From the NCBI RefSeq assembly GCF_016894245.1, contig NZ_CP069792.1, positions 124,001 through 188,000 on the forward strand: 64,000 nt of DNA, written 5' to 3'. The DNA comes from Corynebacterium kroppenstedtii (GTDB lineage: Bacteria; Actinomycetota; Actinomycetes; Mycobacteriales; Mycobacteriaceae). The notes below the pieces were generated by a model. That model did not search any database and had not been told where the DNA came from. It saw nothing but the letters and a program-made list of their open reading frames with translations. The position numbers and the translations under genes were made by a program. This document shows positions 18,987 to 28,558 of the stretch, one piece after another. Every line of letters begins with the position of its first letter. The stretch's first letter is position 1.

Positions 18987-20378
18987 CTAGTCATTCCGGC
19001 GAACATGCTGAGTGATCTGCTTCTGACGCAGGGGGTCAACACATACTGTTGCGACCACCGACAACACCAGGCTTATAACGAAAGCGCCGATAATCCACGT
19101 TAATTGCGGCCCGACTGAGGGTTTCTTGACGAACTGCCCGTAGGACGTCCAACCCAAATACAAGCCGAAGAGGAACGTGAAACCACTGGTCATGAGAAGC
19201 GGATAAAAGGTCTGCTTTATCGCCACCCGCCTATGCAGTGACGACGGGACACCTATGAAATCGAGTGCACGGGTGAGCTCCGCTTCTTCAAAAACGGTGG
19301 ATGCCTGGTTCAGCAAGGTTCCACTGATCGAAATGAGTAAGCCAACACCATAAGTAACGACTGCTCCAGTGAATGTGTCCCGACTGACCGTGGGGTCACC
19401 CAACTCCTCCCCCGGATTCTTCGGCATGATCGCCACGTACCCCAACAAGAGCGCGAGGAAAGTCAGGGCATTCGTCCGTTTCCATGCGGTACGTCCGTCA
19501 GTCATGACTCGACGCGTCGCCAAGAAATTGAATTTTCCGGGAAGAACGCTAGAGATACGGGCTGCGAGCTGGATGAGCCAGGGAACCACAAGGTTGATGC
19601 CGAGAATGAAGAGACACACGATCACGGCGAGGATAGTCAGAGTCCAGCCGAAATTGTTGTAATCAGGTCTAATCTGGGTCATAACGAAGCGGGAAATCAC
19701 AACGATCCCGACAAATATGATGAGACGCCAGAATCTGAGTGCTGTGGGAATGTCCCGCTTCGAGACTCCCAGCGGCGACACCATAACACGCTTGAGGCCA
19801 ACCACTGCAGCTACCGCTGCAAGGACAAGGATGATTACCCATAACGCCGGATAACCCCACCACGGTAAGAGAATTTCCCAGAGACCGATGCGGGTGTTTT
19901 GAAAAGTAACTAGCGACCACGCTGGTGCCGCGACGACGTACAGCACAGTTCCAAGCGCCAAACCGGCGAATGCCAACGCACTGGTTTCCGCCAAGGTGAG
20001 TCGCGTGATGTCACGGTTGGACAACCCCAGCAACCTAAGTGTTGCTAATCGCCTCTCGCGGCCGGAGGCCCCTAAAACCGCTGATTGCGCTACCAGGGAC
20101 ATCATCGCGGGAACAACAAACACACAGGCGAATACCGCAAGTCCTACATAGGTCTGCCGTAACTCATCACTCATCCCGTGGAGTGATGCCACCGAGGGCC
20201 GACGATAGCGTTCGTAGAACATCCACGTCCCGCCGGCAACGGTCATAGCCATCCACGTACTCACGGTGAAGGCAAACACCGCTAACGCAGAGAGCCACTT
20301 ATTCCCCGTCCCCGCCCTATAGGACGCTTTTTGCAATTGAACACCCAGGTGAGAGAGCGTCGATAAGGAAACGGCCAT
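18987..20378 (-). CDS. ABC transporter permease, FtsX/MacB family
   Basis: A 463-residue membrane protein with about eight segments and two FtsX-like units. It has an N-terminal segment (WLSALAVFAFTVSTWMAM), then the conserved core ASGRERRLATLRLLGLSNRDI, and a second block with EEAELTRALDFIGV near residue 365. No long extracytoplasmic loop of the MacB or LolC type is visible. Its ATG directly follows the TAA of the ATPase gene with no gap. It faces a two-component system, an arrangement common for peptide-antibiotic resistance exporters. Confidence 0.85.
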   Translation of the reverse strand: MAVSLSTLSHLGVQLQKASYRAGTGNKWLSALAVFAFTVSTWMAMTVAGGTWMFYERYRRPSVASLHGMSDELRQTYVGLAVFACVFVVPAMMSLVAQSAVLGASGRERRLATLRLLGLSNRDITRLTLAETSALAFAGLALGTVLYVVAAPAWSLVTFQNTRIGLWEILLPWWGYPALWVIILVLAAVAAVVGLKRVMVSPLGVSKRDIPTALRFWRLIIFVGIVVISRFVMTQIRPDYNNFGWTLTILAVIVCLFILGINLVVPWLIQLAARISSVLPGKFNFLATRRVMTDGRTAWKRTNALTFLALLLGYVAIMPKNPGEELGDPTVSRDTFTGAVVTYGVGLLISISGTLLNQASTVFEEAELTRALDFIGVPSSLHRRVAIKQTFYPLLMTSGFTFLFGLYLGWTSYGQFVKKPSVGPQLTWIIGAFVISLVLSVVATVCVDPLRQKQITQHVRRND

Positions 20379-21107
20379 TTAACTCACCGCCCCTGACAAC
20401 ATGCGATCGTCATGAATAATGCCATCGCGAATTTCAATTCGACGCTGGCACCAATTCGCGACACTCTGATCGTGGGTCACCATCACCAACGTGGAGCCGG
20501 CCTGCTCGGTAATCGCAATCAGCTGCTGCATGACTTCATGGCCGGTCGATTGGTCAAGGGCGCCTGTCGGCTCATCGGCAAAAATAATTGCCGGTTTAGC
20601 TGCGATGGCTCGGGCGATGGCTACGCGTTGCGCTTGACCTCCAGACATTTTCCCTGGCCTGCGACGAATCAGCTTCCCGAGCCCCAGGCGCTTGAGCATG
20701 TCGGCGGCGTCAGCATAGGCTCGCCTACGAGACTTGCCCTGCAAAATGGCCGGGAGAGCCACGTTTTCCTGCGCCGTGAGCTCTGGAAGAAGTTGACCGT
20801 CTTGGAACACAAACCCGAATTTACGCAGCCGGAGCGCTGACCTTTTCGCATCATTCAGCCGTGAAACGACGGTATCGCCGTACCGGATATCACCGTCGTC
20901 CGGGACAAGCACACCGGACATGCAATGCAAAAGAGTGGACTTGCCCGAACCCGACGGGCCCATGACCGCGACGGATTCACCCTGGCGAATCTCCAAGGAA
21001 ATACCCGTCAAAACTGGGGTTGAGGTGAACGATTTCGTGATGTCGTGGACAACCAGCGAAGACTGAGAGTAGCCCTGCTGGCTCTGTTGCGCGTTGTGAT
21101 CTTTCAT
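20379..21107 (-). CDS. ABC transporter ATP-binding protein, LolD/MacB-like
   Basis: A 242-residue ATPase powering the FtsX-type permease. Walker A is GPSGSGKST near residues 51-59, the Q-loop is FVFQDGQLL, the signature is MSGGQAQRVAIARA, and Walker B is AIIFADEPTGALD. The N terminus is Gln/Ser-rich. The gene is divergent from the histidine kinase gene, with 140 bases between starts. Substrate is unknown; lipid, peptide antibiotic or envelope stress roles are possible. Confidence 0.9.
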   Translation of the reverse strand: MKDHNAQQSQQGYSQSSLVVHDITKSFTSTPVLTGISLEIRQGESVAVMGPSGSGKSTLLHCMSGVLVPDDGDIRYGDTVVSRLNDAKRSALRLRKFGFVFQDGQLLPELTAQENVALPAILQGKSRRRAYADAADMLKRLGLGKLIRRRPGKMSGGQAQRVAIARAIAAKPAIIFADEPTGALDQSTGHEVMQQLIAITEQAGSTLVMVTHDQSVANWCQRRIEIRDGIIHDDRMLSGAVS

Positions 21108-21247
21108 GACACCTATTTCACAGTTTGTTCACCGAGTTCACCACAGCTCTAGCGCCCGAATCGTGGTAGATCTAGCACTACCCCCATCGCTGGTAATGAG
21201 GGTGCGGCCGCTACTCACGCGGGGTTTAAGTTTCTATCATGGCACAC

Positions 21248-22099
21248 ATGGCATTATCAGCCTGGCAACGATTATCGGACCACCTACGACCCCGAAACCG
21301 GTCCGCTCATTCACGGTCGCATGAAAGTGTGGCAGCCGAGCGCATTAACGAGTTAACGACATCGCGCCGGGCCATTGCCGATGCCTACGAGGTTGAACGT
21401 CGTCGCATAGAAAACGACCTCCACGACGGGGCTCAGCAATATTTTGTGGCTGCGTCACTTAAGCTCGGGGAAGCCGAACTTGAGGCAGAGAATGGGACCG
21501 CAGAGCTGCAACGACTCCTCGAGGAGACGCGCTCGCACCTTGACGATGGGCTCCATGCTCTTCGTCGAACCGTCCACGGCATTCACCCTCAAGTACTGCG
21601 CGACCAGGGCTTATATGCCGCGGTTCAGGAGATCGCCGAGTCATACGGTCCGAATATCGCCGTGCACTGTCCGCATAAACTCCCTGACCTTCAGCCGAGC
21701 GTGTTGGCGTCGGCCTATTTCTTCTGCGCCGAGTGCCTGACCAATGCCGCAAAATACGCTCCCGGCGCGCCAGTGACCGTCCTACTAATCTCGGACAAGG
21801 ATTTACGGATTTCTATTGTGGACGAGGGGGACGGCGGGGCTCACTTAGGCCCAGGATTATCGGGAATGCGTGAGCGTTTGGCTGCCTTCGGAGGTTCCAT
21901 GGAGTTGAACTCCCCAGTTGGTGGGCCAACGGCGGTTACTGCGTCGATTCCTGTCATGCTCAATCGAGGGCAAAGTGGATATCCCATAACCACGTCCACA
22001 CGATCGCGTGATGCGAAACTGAACACGACGATGGGTGGGGCCGACCACTACAGACCGAGGTCTGATGGGAACGTCGACCAGCTCGGTGAGGATTCATAA
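21248..22099 (+). CDS. Soluble histidine kinase, HisKA_3/NarX-like
   Basis: A 283-residue sensor kinase of the HPK7 class. The phosphorylated His is in RRRIENDLHDGAQQYF (about residues 54-69). The ATP-binding domain shows AECLTNAAKYAPG and the glycine box GPGLSGMRERLAAFGG. No membrane segment or sensor domain precedes the dimerisation helix, so the signal must come from inside the cell or through a partner, perhaps the adjacent ABC permease. TATCAT seven bases before the ATG supports this start. The stop overlaps the response regulator start by one base. Confidence 0.88.
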   Translation: MALSAWQRLSDHLRPRNRSAHSRSHESVAAERINELTTSRRAIADAYEVERRRIENDLHDGAQQYFVAASLKLGEAELEAENGTAELQRLLEETRSHLDDGLHALRRTVHGIHPQVLRDQGLYAAVQEIAESYGPNIAVHCPHKLPDLQPSVLASAYFFCAECLTNAAKYAPGAPVTVLLISDKDLRISIVDEGDGGAHLGPGLSGMRERLAAFGGSMELNSPVGGPTAVTASIPVMLNRGQSGYPITTSTRSRDAKLNTTMGGADHYRPRSDGNVDQLGEDS

Positions 22100-22773
22100 T
22101 GAAAATAGTCATCGCCGACGATTCCGCCTTGTTGCGCGAAGGCGTCGCAGGGTTAGTTGAAAAACGCGGATATGAGGTTATTGCGAAGCCGACCTCTGCC
22201 ACGGAATTACTCGATGCCGTGGCGAGTCTCGGCGATAATCGCGCTTTACCTGATCTCCTCATTACCGACGTACGTATGCCTCCTGACATGCGCGAAGATG
22301 GTTTACGAGCGGCCCTTCAGCTGCGCGAGCGTTTTCCATCATTAAGCATCATGGTGCTCTCCCAATACGTGGCTCCTGCTTATGCCCGTGAACTTTTCAC
22401 ACCTGGAACCGCCCACGGTGCAGGCACGGGCTATTTGCTGAAAGATCGGATCGGAAAAGTCAAAGACTTCCTGGAGTCCATCACTATCGTCGCACAGGGC
22501 GGAGTAGTCATCGATCCCGATGTTGCGACAGCGCTGATGAAATCCGGACGATCAGGTTTGCGACTGCTCACCGCGCGCGAACGTGAAGTCATGGAACTGA
22601 TGGCGCGTGGAAAATCCAATGCGGAAATTTCACAGGACCTGTTCCTTTCCGGTGCCGCGGTGGCGAAACATGTGTCCAATATTTTCTTAAAGCTCAATCT
22701 CGAGCCGGGGGAAGATAACCGGCGGGTGCGCGCGATTTTGAAGTATTTGACTGAAACGACAGGCTTGATCTGA
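22099..22773 (+). CDS. NarL/FixJ family response regulator
   Basis: A 224-residue regulator with a receiver domain and a LuxR-type helix-turn-helix. The phospho-acceptor Asp is in LLITDVRMPP (about residues 50-59), after the acidic pair in VIADDSALLREG. The DNA-binding domain is LTAREREVMELMARGKSNAE with the helix AVAKHVSNIFLKL. It is translationally coupled to the kinase. The divergent ABC operon is the likely target. Confidence 0.9.
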   Translation: MKIVIADDSALLREGVAGLVEKRGYEVIAKPTSATELLDAVASLGDNRALPDLLITDVRMPPDMREDGLRAALQLRERFPSLSIMVLSQYVAPAYARELFTPGTAHGAGTGYLLKDRIGKVKDFLESITIVAQGGVVIDPDVATALMKSGRSGLRLLTAREREVMELMARGKSNAEISQDLFLSGAAVAKHVSNIFLKLNLEPGEDNRRVRAILKYLTETTGLI

Positions 22774-22893
22774 CCCGGTTAAACGATAAACCTGCAGTCC
22801 ATTCCGGCTCTAAATTTGAGGCTATCTTTACTTTTGCACGTCCACTAGTATGGTTACCCTCATTTGTTTGTTTCTCTAGAAGGAGTCGCCTTC

Positions 22894-23958
22894 GTGTCCC
22901 GTTCCAGGTCTCCCCGTCGCTTACGCTCATTGCGGGCGGTTGTGGCGTCAACACTCGCCGTATCACTCATCATGGGTACAGCCGCATGCTCGCGCAATGA
23001 GGATTCAACCCAATCGTCATCGGATACGGCCTCTTCTTCATCTTCTGAATCAGGCCAGAGCTCATCCACGCAGGCCAACGAAACGTGGCCACGGACGGTG
23101 GCCACAGACCACGGGGAGGTCAAAATCCCGGCCAAGCCGAAGAAGGTCGTCTCTGCTGCAGTAACGCTGACTGGTTCCTTGCTTGCCATTGGGGCACCGG
23201 TCGTGGCGTCGGCAGGTGGACAAAAGGGCACGCCTCTCACGGATGACAATGGTTTCTTCACTCAGTGGTCCCAGGTTGCAGACAAAGAGCATGTGAAGGT
23301 CCTGGACCTCAACCCGTCGGCGGAAGCCATACTTGCTGAAAAACCTGACTTGGTTGTGATGTCCTCGACTGGCCAAGACGCCACGCCTGACCTCTATGAA
23401 CAGATTTCCGAGGCTGTTCCCACGGTGATGATCGACTATTCCGATAAAGACTGGCAGGATGTCGCTACCATGTTGGGGAAAGCGACAGGCCTAGAGAAGA
23501 AAACGTCGAATGTCATTAAGAAGTTTGATGACACCGCGGCTGAAGCTCGTAGTGAGATCAAGAAGCCTTCGCAACCGGTTACGCCGTTGGTGTACACGCC
23601 GCAAAACAAGTCTGCACGTGTGTGGACAAAGGACTCCGCACAGGGCAAGTTGCTGACCAAGCTAGGGTTCACCCTTGCCGACGTTCCAGAAAGCGCGCGC
23701 GGATCGAATTCGATGGGACCCCGGTCTGACGTTTATGTTGTCTCCGCTGAGAATTTACCCACTGCGGCCACCGGGAAGACTGTGTTCCTCTTCGCCGCGG
23801 ATGATAAAGCTGTAAAGGAATATAAGAGCAATCCGGTGCTGGCCGATACCCCCGCCGTCAAGAACAAGTCCGTGTATTCCATGGGCACTGACACGTTCCG
23901 GATGGATTACTACAGTTCACTGGCCATGATTGACCGTTTAGAGGACTTGTTCGATTAA
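22894..23958 (+). CDS. fepB: Ferric-enterobactin-type ABC substrate-binding lipoprotein
   Basis: A 354-residue periplasmic-binding-fold lipoprotein for ferric siderophores. After a basic N terminus comes a hydrophobic segment and the lipobox MGTAAC, with Cys near residue 32. A Ser/Gln linker leads to the binding domain, including TLTGSLLAIGAPVVAS, typical of FepB. The GTG start at 22894 is preceded by AGAAGGAG eight bases upstream; an in-frame start at 22864 would put the lipobox too far in. A plausible promoter has TTTACT near 22827 and TATGGT near 22850. An esterase gene follows 19 bases later. Confidence 0.88.
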   Translation: MSRSRSPRRLRSLRAVVASTLAVSLIMGTAACSRNEDSTQSSSDTASSSSSESGQSSSTQANETWPRTVATDHGEVKIPAKPKKVVSAAVTLTGSLLAIGAPVVASAGGQKGTPLTDDNGFFTQWSQVADKEHVKVLDLNPSAEAILAEKPDLVVMSSTGQDATPDLYEQISEAVPTVMIDYSDKDWQDVATMLGKATGLEKKTSNVIKKFDDTAAEARSEIKKPSQPVTPLVYTPQNKSARVWTKDSAQGKLLTKLGFTLADVPESARGSNSMGPRSDVYVVSAENLPTAATGKTVFLFAADDKAVKEYKSNPVLADTPAVKNKSVYSMGTDTFRMDYYSSLAMIDRLEDLFD

Positions 23959-23977
23959 GACTCCCCATCACGCATCG

Positions 23978-25273
23978 TTGAGATCAAATCCCGTTGCTTG
24001 CCCGGGGCCGACTGCCACCACTCGAACCTTGGTTTTCTGGTGGCAGGAGCCACAAGCCCCTGACGCGCAACCATCACTGTCGCGTGGCGACGGCCGTCGT
24101 CGTCACTATGGGACAGTCTTTTTCCACCTCTCTGGGGTTCATGATCACCACGATGCTGCACTCCACCGGATGACGGATCACCACGATGGGTGGTGGTCAT
24201 TCACGGTGACCGTACCGTCAGATCTCTGCGGCTCCTACTACATCATGCCTGCGGAAACGGTTCCCGACGAGATTGTGGAGACTCCCCGTCACCACGATCC
24301 TCATCAACGCATCGATTTTCGGGCGCGCTGGAAAGCCCTCATGAAACTCATGGTGGTCGATCCATACGCACAGATACCTCCCCTGTGGTCGTCATGTTCC
24401 GCGTCCGGTACTGACCATTTCTACAGCGCGAAGTCATCTGGAATTGTTCAGCTCGATGACGCCTTGCCAGAACCTGGGTGGGGCGCCGTGGACGTATCGG
24501 AGGCGTCTACTAACAACACGATGGCCCAGTTCACCCCCTACACATGGCACTCGTCGTCGGAGTTTTTCCAGGACAGACATGTATGGGTGAGGACTCCGAT
24601 CGCCAATCGAACTGATAACCGGCAACGTCGACCGTGGCTGCTCATCCTTCTCGACGGTCAAGACTGGTGCGAGGCGCACACTGGTTTTGACTCAGCGCTC
24701 CGCGCGCTCGAAATCAGCGGTAGCATTCCCAACGTCACTGTGGCGGCCATCGAAACGACAGACTCCGCTGTGCGCGGACAGAACCGCCTACGCGATCTTG
24801 GCTGCAATCCTGCATGGAGAAGTGCGCTCAAGGACTACCTCATCCCCGCGATCACGCGAGACTATGACATTTCCGACCCCTACGTCATTGTTGCTGGCCA
24901 GAGCCTTGGCGGGCTATGTGCCGTCGACTGCGTCATTGAGAGCCCCGAATCGTTCCATGCTGCTATCGGGTGTTCGCCATCATTCTGGTTTCCGACGCGA
25001 CAGGGGCCGCAGCTACCCGGCCCACTTGGCGGGCTCATCGCGGAGAAGCTCCAGAACCAAGCCACTTTGGCGGCACTCGCGCAGAATAATTCACGGTTCT
25101 TCTTCGACGTGGGAACCGGCGAAGGGTTCATGGAGTCTCATGCGCGCGCGGTCGTCGAGGGGCTGGAACGAGCCCATATTCGGCACCACTTCGATGTATC
25201 CACGCATGGTCATGATCCTGCAGCGTGGCGGGGAGCACTAACGCGGGGACTCTGCTTTATTGCGACGCGGTAG
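23978..25273 (+). CDS. fes: Enterochelin esterase-like siderophore hydrolase (Fes family)
   Basis: A cytoplasmic alpha/beta hydrolase of about 431 residues that would cut the trilactone backbone of imported ferric enterobactin-type siderophores to release iron. The N-terminal ~170 residues resemble the Fes cap domain. The nucleophile is in VAGQSLGGLCAVD, a catalytic-triad His probably in STHGHDPAAWR, and an acid in VGTGEGF or nearby. The start is unclear: TTG at 23978, with no binding site, or another TTG at 24029. Close spacing to the binding-protein gene indicates one operon. A general esterase role is a weaker alternative. Confidence 0.85.
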   Translation: MRSNPVACPGPTATTRTLVFWWQEPQAPDAQPSLSRGDGRRRHYGTVFFHLSGVHDHHDAALHRMTDHHDGWWSFTVTVPSDLCGSYYIMPAETVPDEIVETPRHHDPHQRIDFRARWKALMKLMVVDPYAQIPPLWSSCSASGTDHFYSAKSSGIVQLDDALPEPGWGAVDVSEASTNNTMAQFTPYTWHSSSEFFQDRHVWVRTPIANRTDNRQRRPWLLILLDGQDWCEAHTGFDSALRALEISGSIPNVTVAAIETTDSAVRGQNRLRDLGCNPAWRSALKDYLIPAITRDYDISDPYVIVAGQSLGGLCAVDCVIESPESFHAAIGCSPSFWFPTRQGPQLPGPLGGLIAEKLQNQATLAALAQNNSRFFFDVGTGEGFMESHARAVVEGLERAHIRHHFDVSTHGHDPAAWRGALTRGLCFIATR

Positions 25274-25574
25274 CGCTCCCAAAAAGCGCGTTATGAAAAG
25301 CAGCGCCAATTCCCACACTTTGCTCGGAATCAATACCTCATTCTCACACCTTAAATAGGGTGGTTTTGTTTTTTATCTTTCAGAAAAACTTGGGTGCGCA
25401 GCCCAAAAACTAGGCTGGAGTTAGTGGGTCAGCAACAACGCCTCTCACTGGTTGACGCCGATTTTCAACCCCAGCATCCGCTGTTAGCTGACCATTTTTA
25501 TGCGCAGCATGCCCACCTCACAGGACGTGTTGCAGATATTTCATTCATCTGCCTACTTTTGGAGGCGACTTATC
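25274..25574 (+). promoter_or_regulatory. Leader region before the MFS transporter gene
   Basis: No gene is supported in these 301 bases. The stretch 25345-25390 is T/A-rich (TTAAATAGGGTGGTTTTG) and could hold a promoter. The ribosome binding site GGAGG lies at 25560-25564. The long distance from a likely promoter suggests a 5' leader of about 200 bases, which is inference. Confidence 0.35.
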
Positions 25575-26996
25575 ATGGCCGATGAACTAACTGGCACCAC
25601 ATTCGAACAATCCACTACCGAACGCGGTCGTGAGCTCTTGGCCCGCATGGATCGCTTCCCTGCTTGGCCACTGCGCAAGCGTGATTTTTTCGTTATCGGT
25701 ATCGCATATTTCTTCGTTTTTTATGACATCAGCGATATCGGTTTCGCCATGCCAGCTATCGACGAGCAAATGAATCTGGGCCAGGACATGTCTCTGTTCG
25801 TGGCCCTGGCCGTTGGTCTCGTGGGCTACATTATTGGCTCACTCCTCGCTGGCTGGCTCTCTGACGCGAAGGGAAGGAAAGTCTCTTTCATCGGTTCCCT
25901 CGTTTTTTCCGGAGCGGGATCTCTCCTCTGCGGATTCTCTTTCACGGTGTGGGACTTGTCGCTCTGGCGCTTCTTAACCGGCATGGGCGTGGGAGCAGCC
26001 CTCAACTTAGCTTCCACCTACGTCGGCGAAATTGCACCAGCTAACCAACGCGGCAAGCTTTCCGTCGCCACCTTTATGGTCGGCATTATTGGTCAAGCGA
26101 TCACACCGTTCGTCGCCCTAGCATTGGTTCCGAACTTCCACACCGGGTGGCGCTGGCTATTCTTCATCGGCGCACTTGTCGGCGTCTTCGGCGTTCTCTT
26201 TGCCCTAGCACTCCCCGAGTCGCCCAGGTGGTTAATCTCCCAATGGCGATGCGATGATGCCGAAAAGATCATCGAGAAGATGGAAGAGAACTTCACGCCT
26301 GAACAGTTGCGCAAAGGGCAGAAAATTCGCGAAGAATTCCGGAAAGAGGTTGAAAAAGAAGAAGAGAGGCAGGATCGCTCCCTTGGGCTCACCGGAACAG
26401 ACAGCACCCCGTCACTCACTGAAGGAAAGTACCTGCGCACGGCCATTGTCATGGCCCTGATGTGGTTCCTGTGGTACATCGGCAATTATAGCTTCCTAGG
26501 TGATGCCCCTGACCTCATTTCATCACACGGTGAAGATATTGCTGGATCAATTCTGTACATCGCGATCGGCGCAATCGGCTACCCAACCGGCGCGCTCATC
26601 ATGATCTTTATCTCCGATAAATTCGAGCGTAAGTACCTCATTTTCGTCTCCACCCTCGTATGGGCGGCAGGCATGCTGTGTATTGCGACGCTCGCTAGCG
26701 CGTTTATGGTTACGCTTGGTTCATTCTTGGCTTCTATGGCGCTGGGGTCCTACCTCCAGATGGGCTACACCTTCACAGCAGAGTCCTTCCCCACCACCTT
26801 GCGAGCCCGCGGGTTCTCCATCGCAGATGGTTGTGGTCACCTCGGTGGCGCGGTTGGCTCACTCCTCCTGCCCTTCGTTGTTAATCAGGCGTCATTTTTC
26901 GCTGGCTTCGCGATGATTGCACTGACCGGTGTCGCCGCCGGATTGCTGGCATTGACAGGGCCAAAGTCGTCGTCGAGGTCGTTGGAAGACATCTAA
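25575..26996 (+). CDS. MFS transporter, sugar-porter-like
   Basis: A 473-residue major facilitator with 12 predicted membrane segments. It shows the loop 2-3 motif GWLSDAKGRKVSF, ESPRWLISQ after segment 6, and a long charged central loop (EKMEENFTPEQLRKGQKIREEF) that looks like coiled coil. ESPRWL and a related GALIMIFISDKFERK motif place it near the sugar/metabolite porter branch; substrate is unknown. ATG 25575 follows GGAGG by ten bases. It is followed by two hairpins. Confidence 0.85.
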   Translation: MADELTGTTFEQSTTERGRELLARMDRFPAWPLRKRDFFVIGIAYFFVFYDISDIGFAMPAIDEQMNLGQDMSLFVALAVGLVGYIIGSLLAGWLSDAKGRKVSFIGSLVFSGAGSLLCGFSFTVWDLSLWRFLTGMGVGAALNLASTYVGEIAPANQRGKLSVATFMVGIIGQAITPFVALALVPNFHTGWRWLFFIGALVGVFGVLFALALPESPRWLISQWRCDDAEKIIEKMEENFTPEQLRKGQKIREEFRKEVEKEEERQDRSLGLTGTDSTPSLTEGKYLRTAIVMALMWFLWYIGNYSFLGDAPDLISSHGEDIAGSILYIAIGAIGYPTGALIMIFISDKFERKYLIFVSTLVWAAGMLCIATLASAFMVTLGSFLASMALGSYLQMGYTFTAESFPTTLRARGFSIADGCGHLGGAVGSLLLPFVVNQASFFAGFAMIALTGVAAGLLALTGPKSSSRSLEDI

Positions 26997-27014
26997 CCCC
27001 GCTCTAATACGAAT

Positions 27015-27042
27015 CATGGCGGGGTTGTGCTTCCCCGCCATG
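27015..27042 (+). terminator. Perfect 10-bp hairpin after the MFS gene
   Basis: CATGGCGGGG (27015-27024) pairs with CCCCGCCATG (27033-27042) across an eight-base loop. No T-run follows, so termination may be aided by the second hairpin about 25 bases downstream. Confidence 0.65.
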
Positions 27043-27067
27043 TCAAGGCCCAATTCTCGGGTCCTTC

Positions 27068-27101
27068 AACACGTGACTTTCTTCTCAGTCACGTGTTTTC
27101 T
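27068..27101. terminator. Rho-independent terminator between MFS and DUF805 genes
   Basis: AACACGTGACT (27068-27078) pairs perfectly with AGTCACGTGTT (27087-27097), loop TTCTTCTC, followed by TTCTT. It lies between convergent genes and may serve both. A third partial copy, GTTACGTGATT, follows at 27105-27115. Confidence 0.8.
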
Positions 27102-27115
27102 TAGTTACGTGATTA

Positions 27116-27643
27116 TCAGACGGCAGGTGAGAGATTTTCTTTGTCGTCCCACTTTTCTTTCATCTTCTCGGGCCTCGACGGGAAAACCGTCATGATGAAA
27201 TACGCTATAACACCAATACCCGTGAAGATAATGAAGTACCACGGTCCGGCAAAGCCAGCATCATGCAAACGTCGCCACGTGAGCGAAAGACTCGGCACCA
27301 AAATAATCAAATTAAAGATAGCGGTGGCGATCCCCACTGGATTGTTCACATCATCCGGATCCACACCCACACTAAGCGCTACTACGGAAACCGCAGCGTA
27401 AATAAGGAACAAGACCAACTGAACCCACCAGTATTCGGACCTTGAGGAACGTCCCTTGAACCGAAAAGCTCTGGTGACGAATCTCTTGACGGCTGCAGGC
27501 AAACTTGCGCCGTAGAAAGGCTGCGACAATGGTGGCTCACCATCGTACTCAGGGGCATCATCGGGGCCGTGGTATCCACCTGGAGTACCAGCTCCGTAGT
27601 GTTCGGTGTCATTCTGCGACGGGAATGGCTGCATATCAGTCAT
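27116..27643 (-). CDS. DUF805 family membrane protein
   Basis: A 175-residue inner membrane protein of unknown function. A Gly/Pro/acidic N-terminal tail (about 60 residues) precedes the DUF805 core: FRFKGRSSRSEYWWVQLV, then two hydrophobic segments with WRRLHDAGFAGPWYF between them. Three to four membrane segments are likely. ATG 27643 has TAGGGT seven bases upstream, suggesting a leaderless mRNA. No operon partner. Confidence 0.85.
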   Translation of the reverse strand: MTDMQPFPSQNDTEHYGAGTPGGYHGPDDAPEYDGEPPLSQPFYGASLPAAVKRFVTRAFRFKGRSSRSEYWWVQLVLFLIYAAVSVVALSVGVDPDDVNNPVGIATAIFNLIILVPSLSLTWRRLHDAGFAGPWYFIIFTGIGVIAYFIMTVFPSRPEKMKEKWDDKENLSPAV

Positions 27644-27923
27644 GTTCCCTACCCTAACAATTTTTCTCATCATTTTTTAGGCCAAAATCAACGATTTTAA
27701 CTTTTTTAACTCAATCGGAACGCTGGGTTAGCGCCACACATCGCCACACGTGATGGAATACATCTCACTCATACGTGTTGGATCTAACCGGGAGGGCGGA
27801 ACAGAACCGCCAACGATCGTTCACCAACTCGGCGGTGCGCTCTCTTCTTCGGAAAGGGAGGCTGTTCGCTCTCCACAACAAAACCGCGCAAAAACCTAGT
27901 CGACTTTCTGAGGAGATAACGTC

Positions 27924-28463
27924 ATGGCAAAGAAAGCAGTCATCATCGCAACTGATTTCGGCGTCGAAGAGCCAGAAATTATCTCACCACGCGACGCCCT
28001 ATCGTCGGCAGGCATTGATGTCACCATCGCTTCCAACTCGGGCAACGACATTCAAACTGTGACTGGCGACAAAGACTGGGCATCGACCGTCAAGGCTGAC
28101 ACAACCCTCGACAAAATCAGTGCCGACGATTACGACCTGGTCGTTCTCCCAGGCGGGACGGTCAACGCTGACACCCTCCGCATCGATACGGAGGCGCAGC
28201 GCATCCTTAAGGAGTTCGCCTCGGCCCACAAGCCGGTCGGCGCCATTTGCCACGCACCGTGGGCGCTCATCGACGCCGGACTGACCGAGGGCAAGACCAT
28301 GACGTCCTACCAGTCCATTCGCACGGACCTCGAGAACGCGGGTGCCCACTGGGTGGACGAAGAAGTCTTCCGTTGCCCCGGGAATGACTGGGTATTGATC
28401 ACATCACGCAACCCGCATGACCTGCCGACCTTCACCAAGGCACTCACCGACGAGCTGTCTTAG
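27924..28463 (+). CDS. DJ-1/PfpI family protein (intracellular protease/deglycase-like)
   Basis: A 179-residue cytoplasmic protein of the class I glutamine amidotransferase-like fold. The nucleophile Cys is in VGAICHAPWAL (about residue 104), with the conserved Glu in FGVEEPEI and the PGG turn in VVLPGGTVNAD. Length is normal. The ATG follows GAGGAG by eight bases. Relatives act as stress proteases, deglycases or chaperones; the exact activity cannot be read. The 250-base upstream region holds a small GGCGG/CCGCC hairpin but no gene. Confidence 0.88.
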   Translation: MAKKAVIIATDFGVEEPEIISPRDALSSAGIDVTIASNSGNDIQTVTGDKDWASTVKADTTLDKISADDYDLVVLPGGTVNADTLRIDTEAQRILKEFASAHKPVGAICHAPWALIDAGLTEGKTMTSYQSIRTDLENAGAHWVDEEVFRCPGNDWVLITSRNPHDLPTFTKALTDELS

Positions 28464-28558
28464 CGAGCTACAACGGGAATCGGCCCTGACACTGGGCACG
28501 CAACGACCTGTTTGTTTTGGGGATCACGGATCCTCGGAGTAAAGTGCTGGGGGTCCGC

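Noticed and set aside
22812..22830. Possible DtxR box before the fepB-like gene
   Set aside because: It matches only 11 of 19 positions, too few to list as a feature, although iron control of this gene is plausible.
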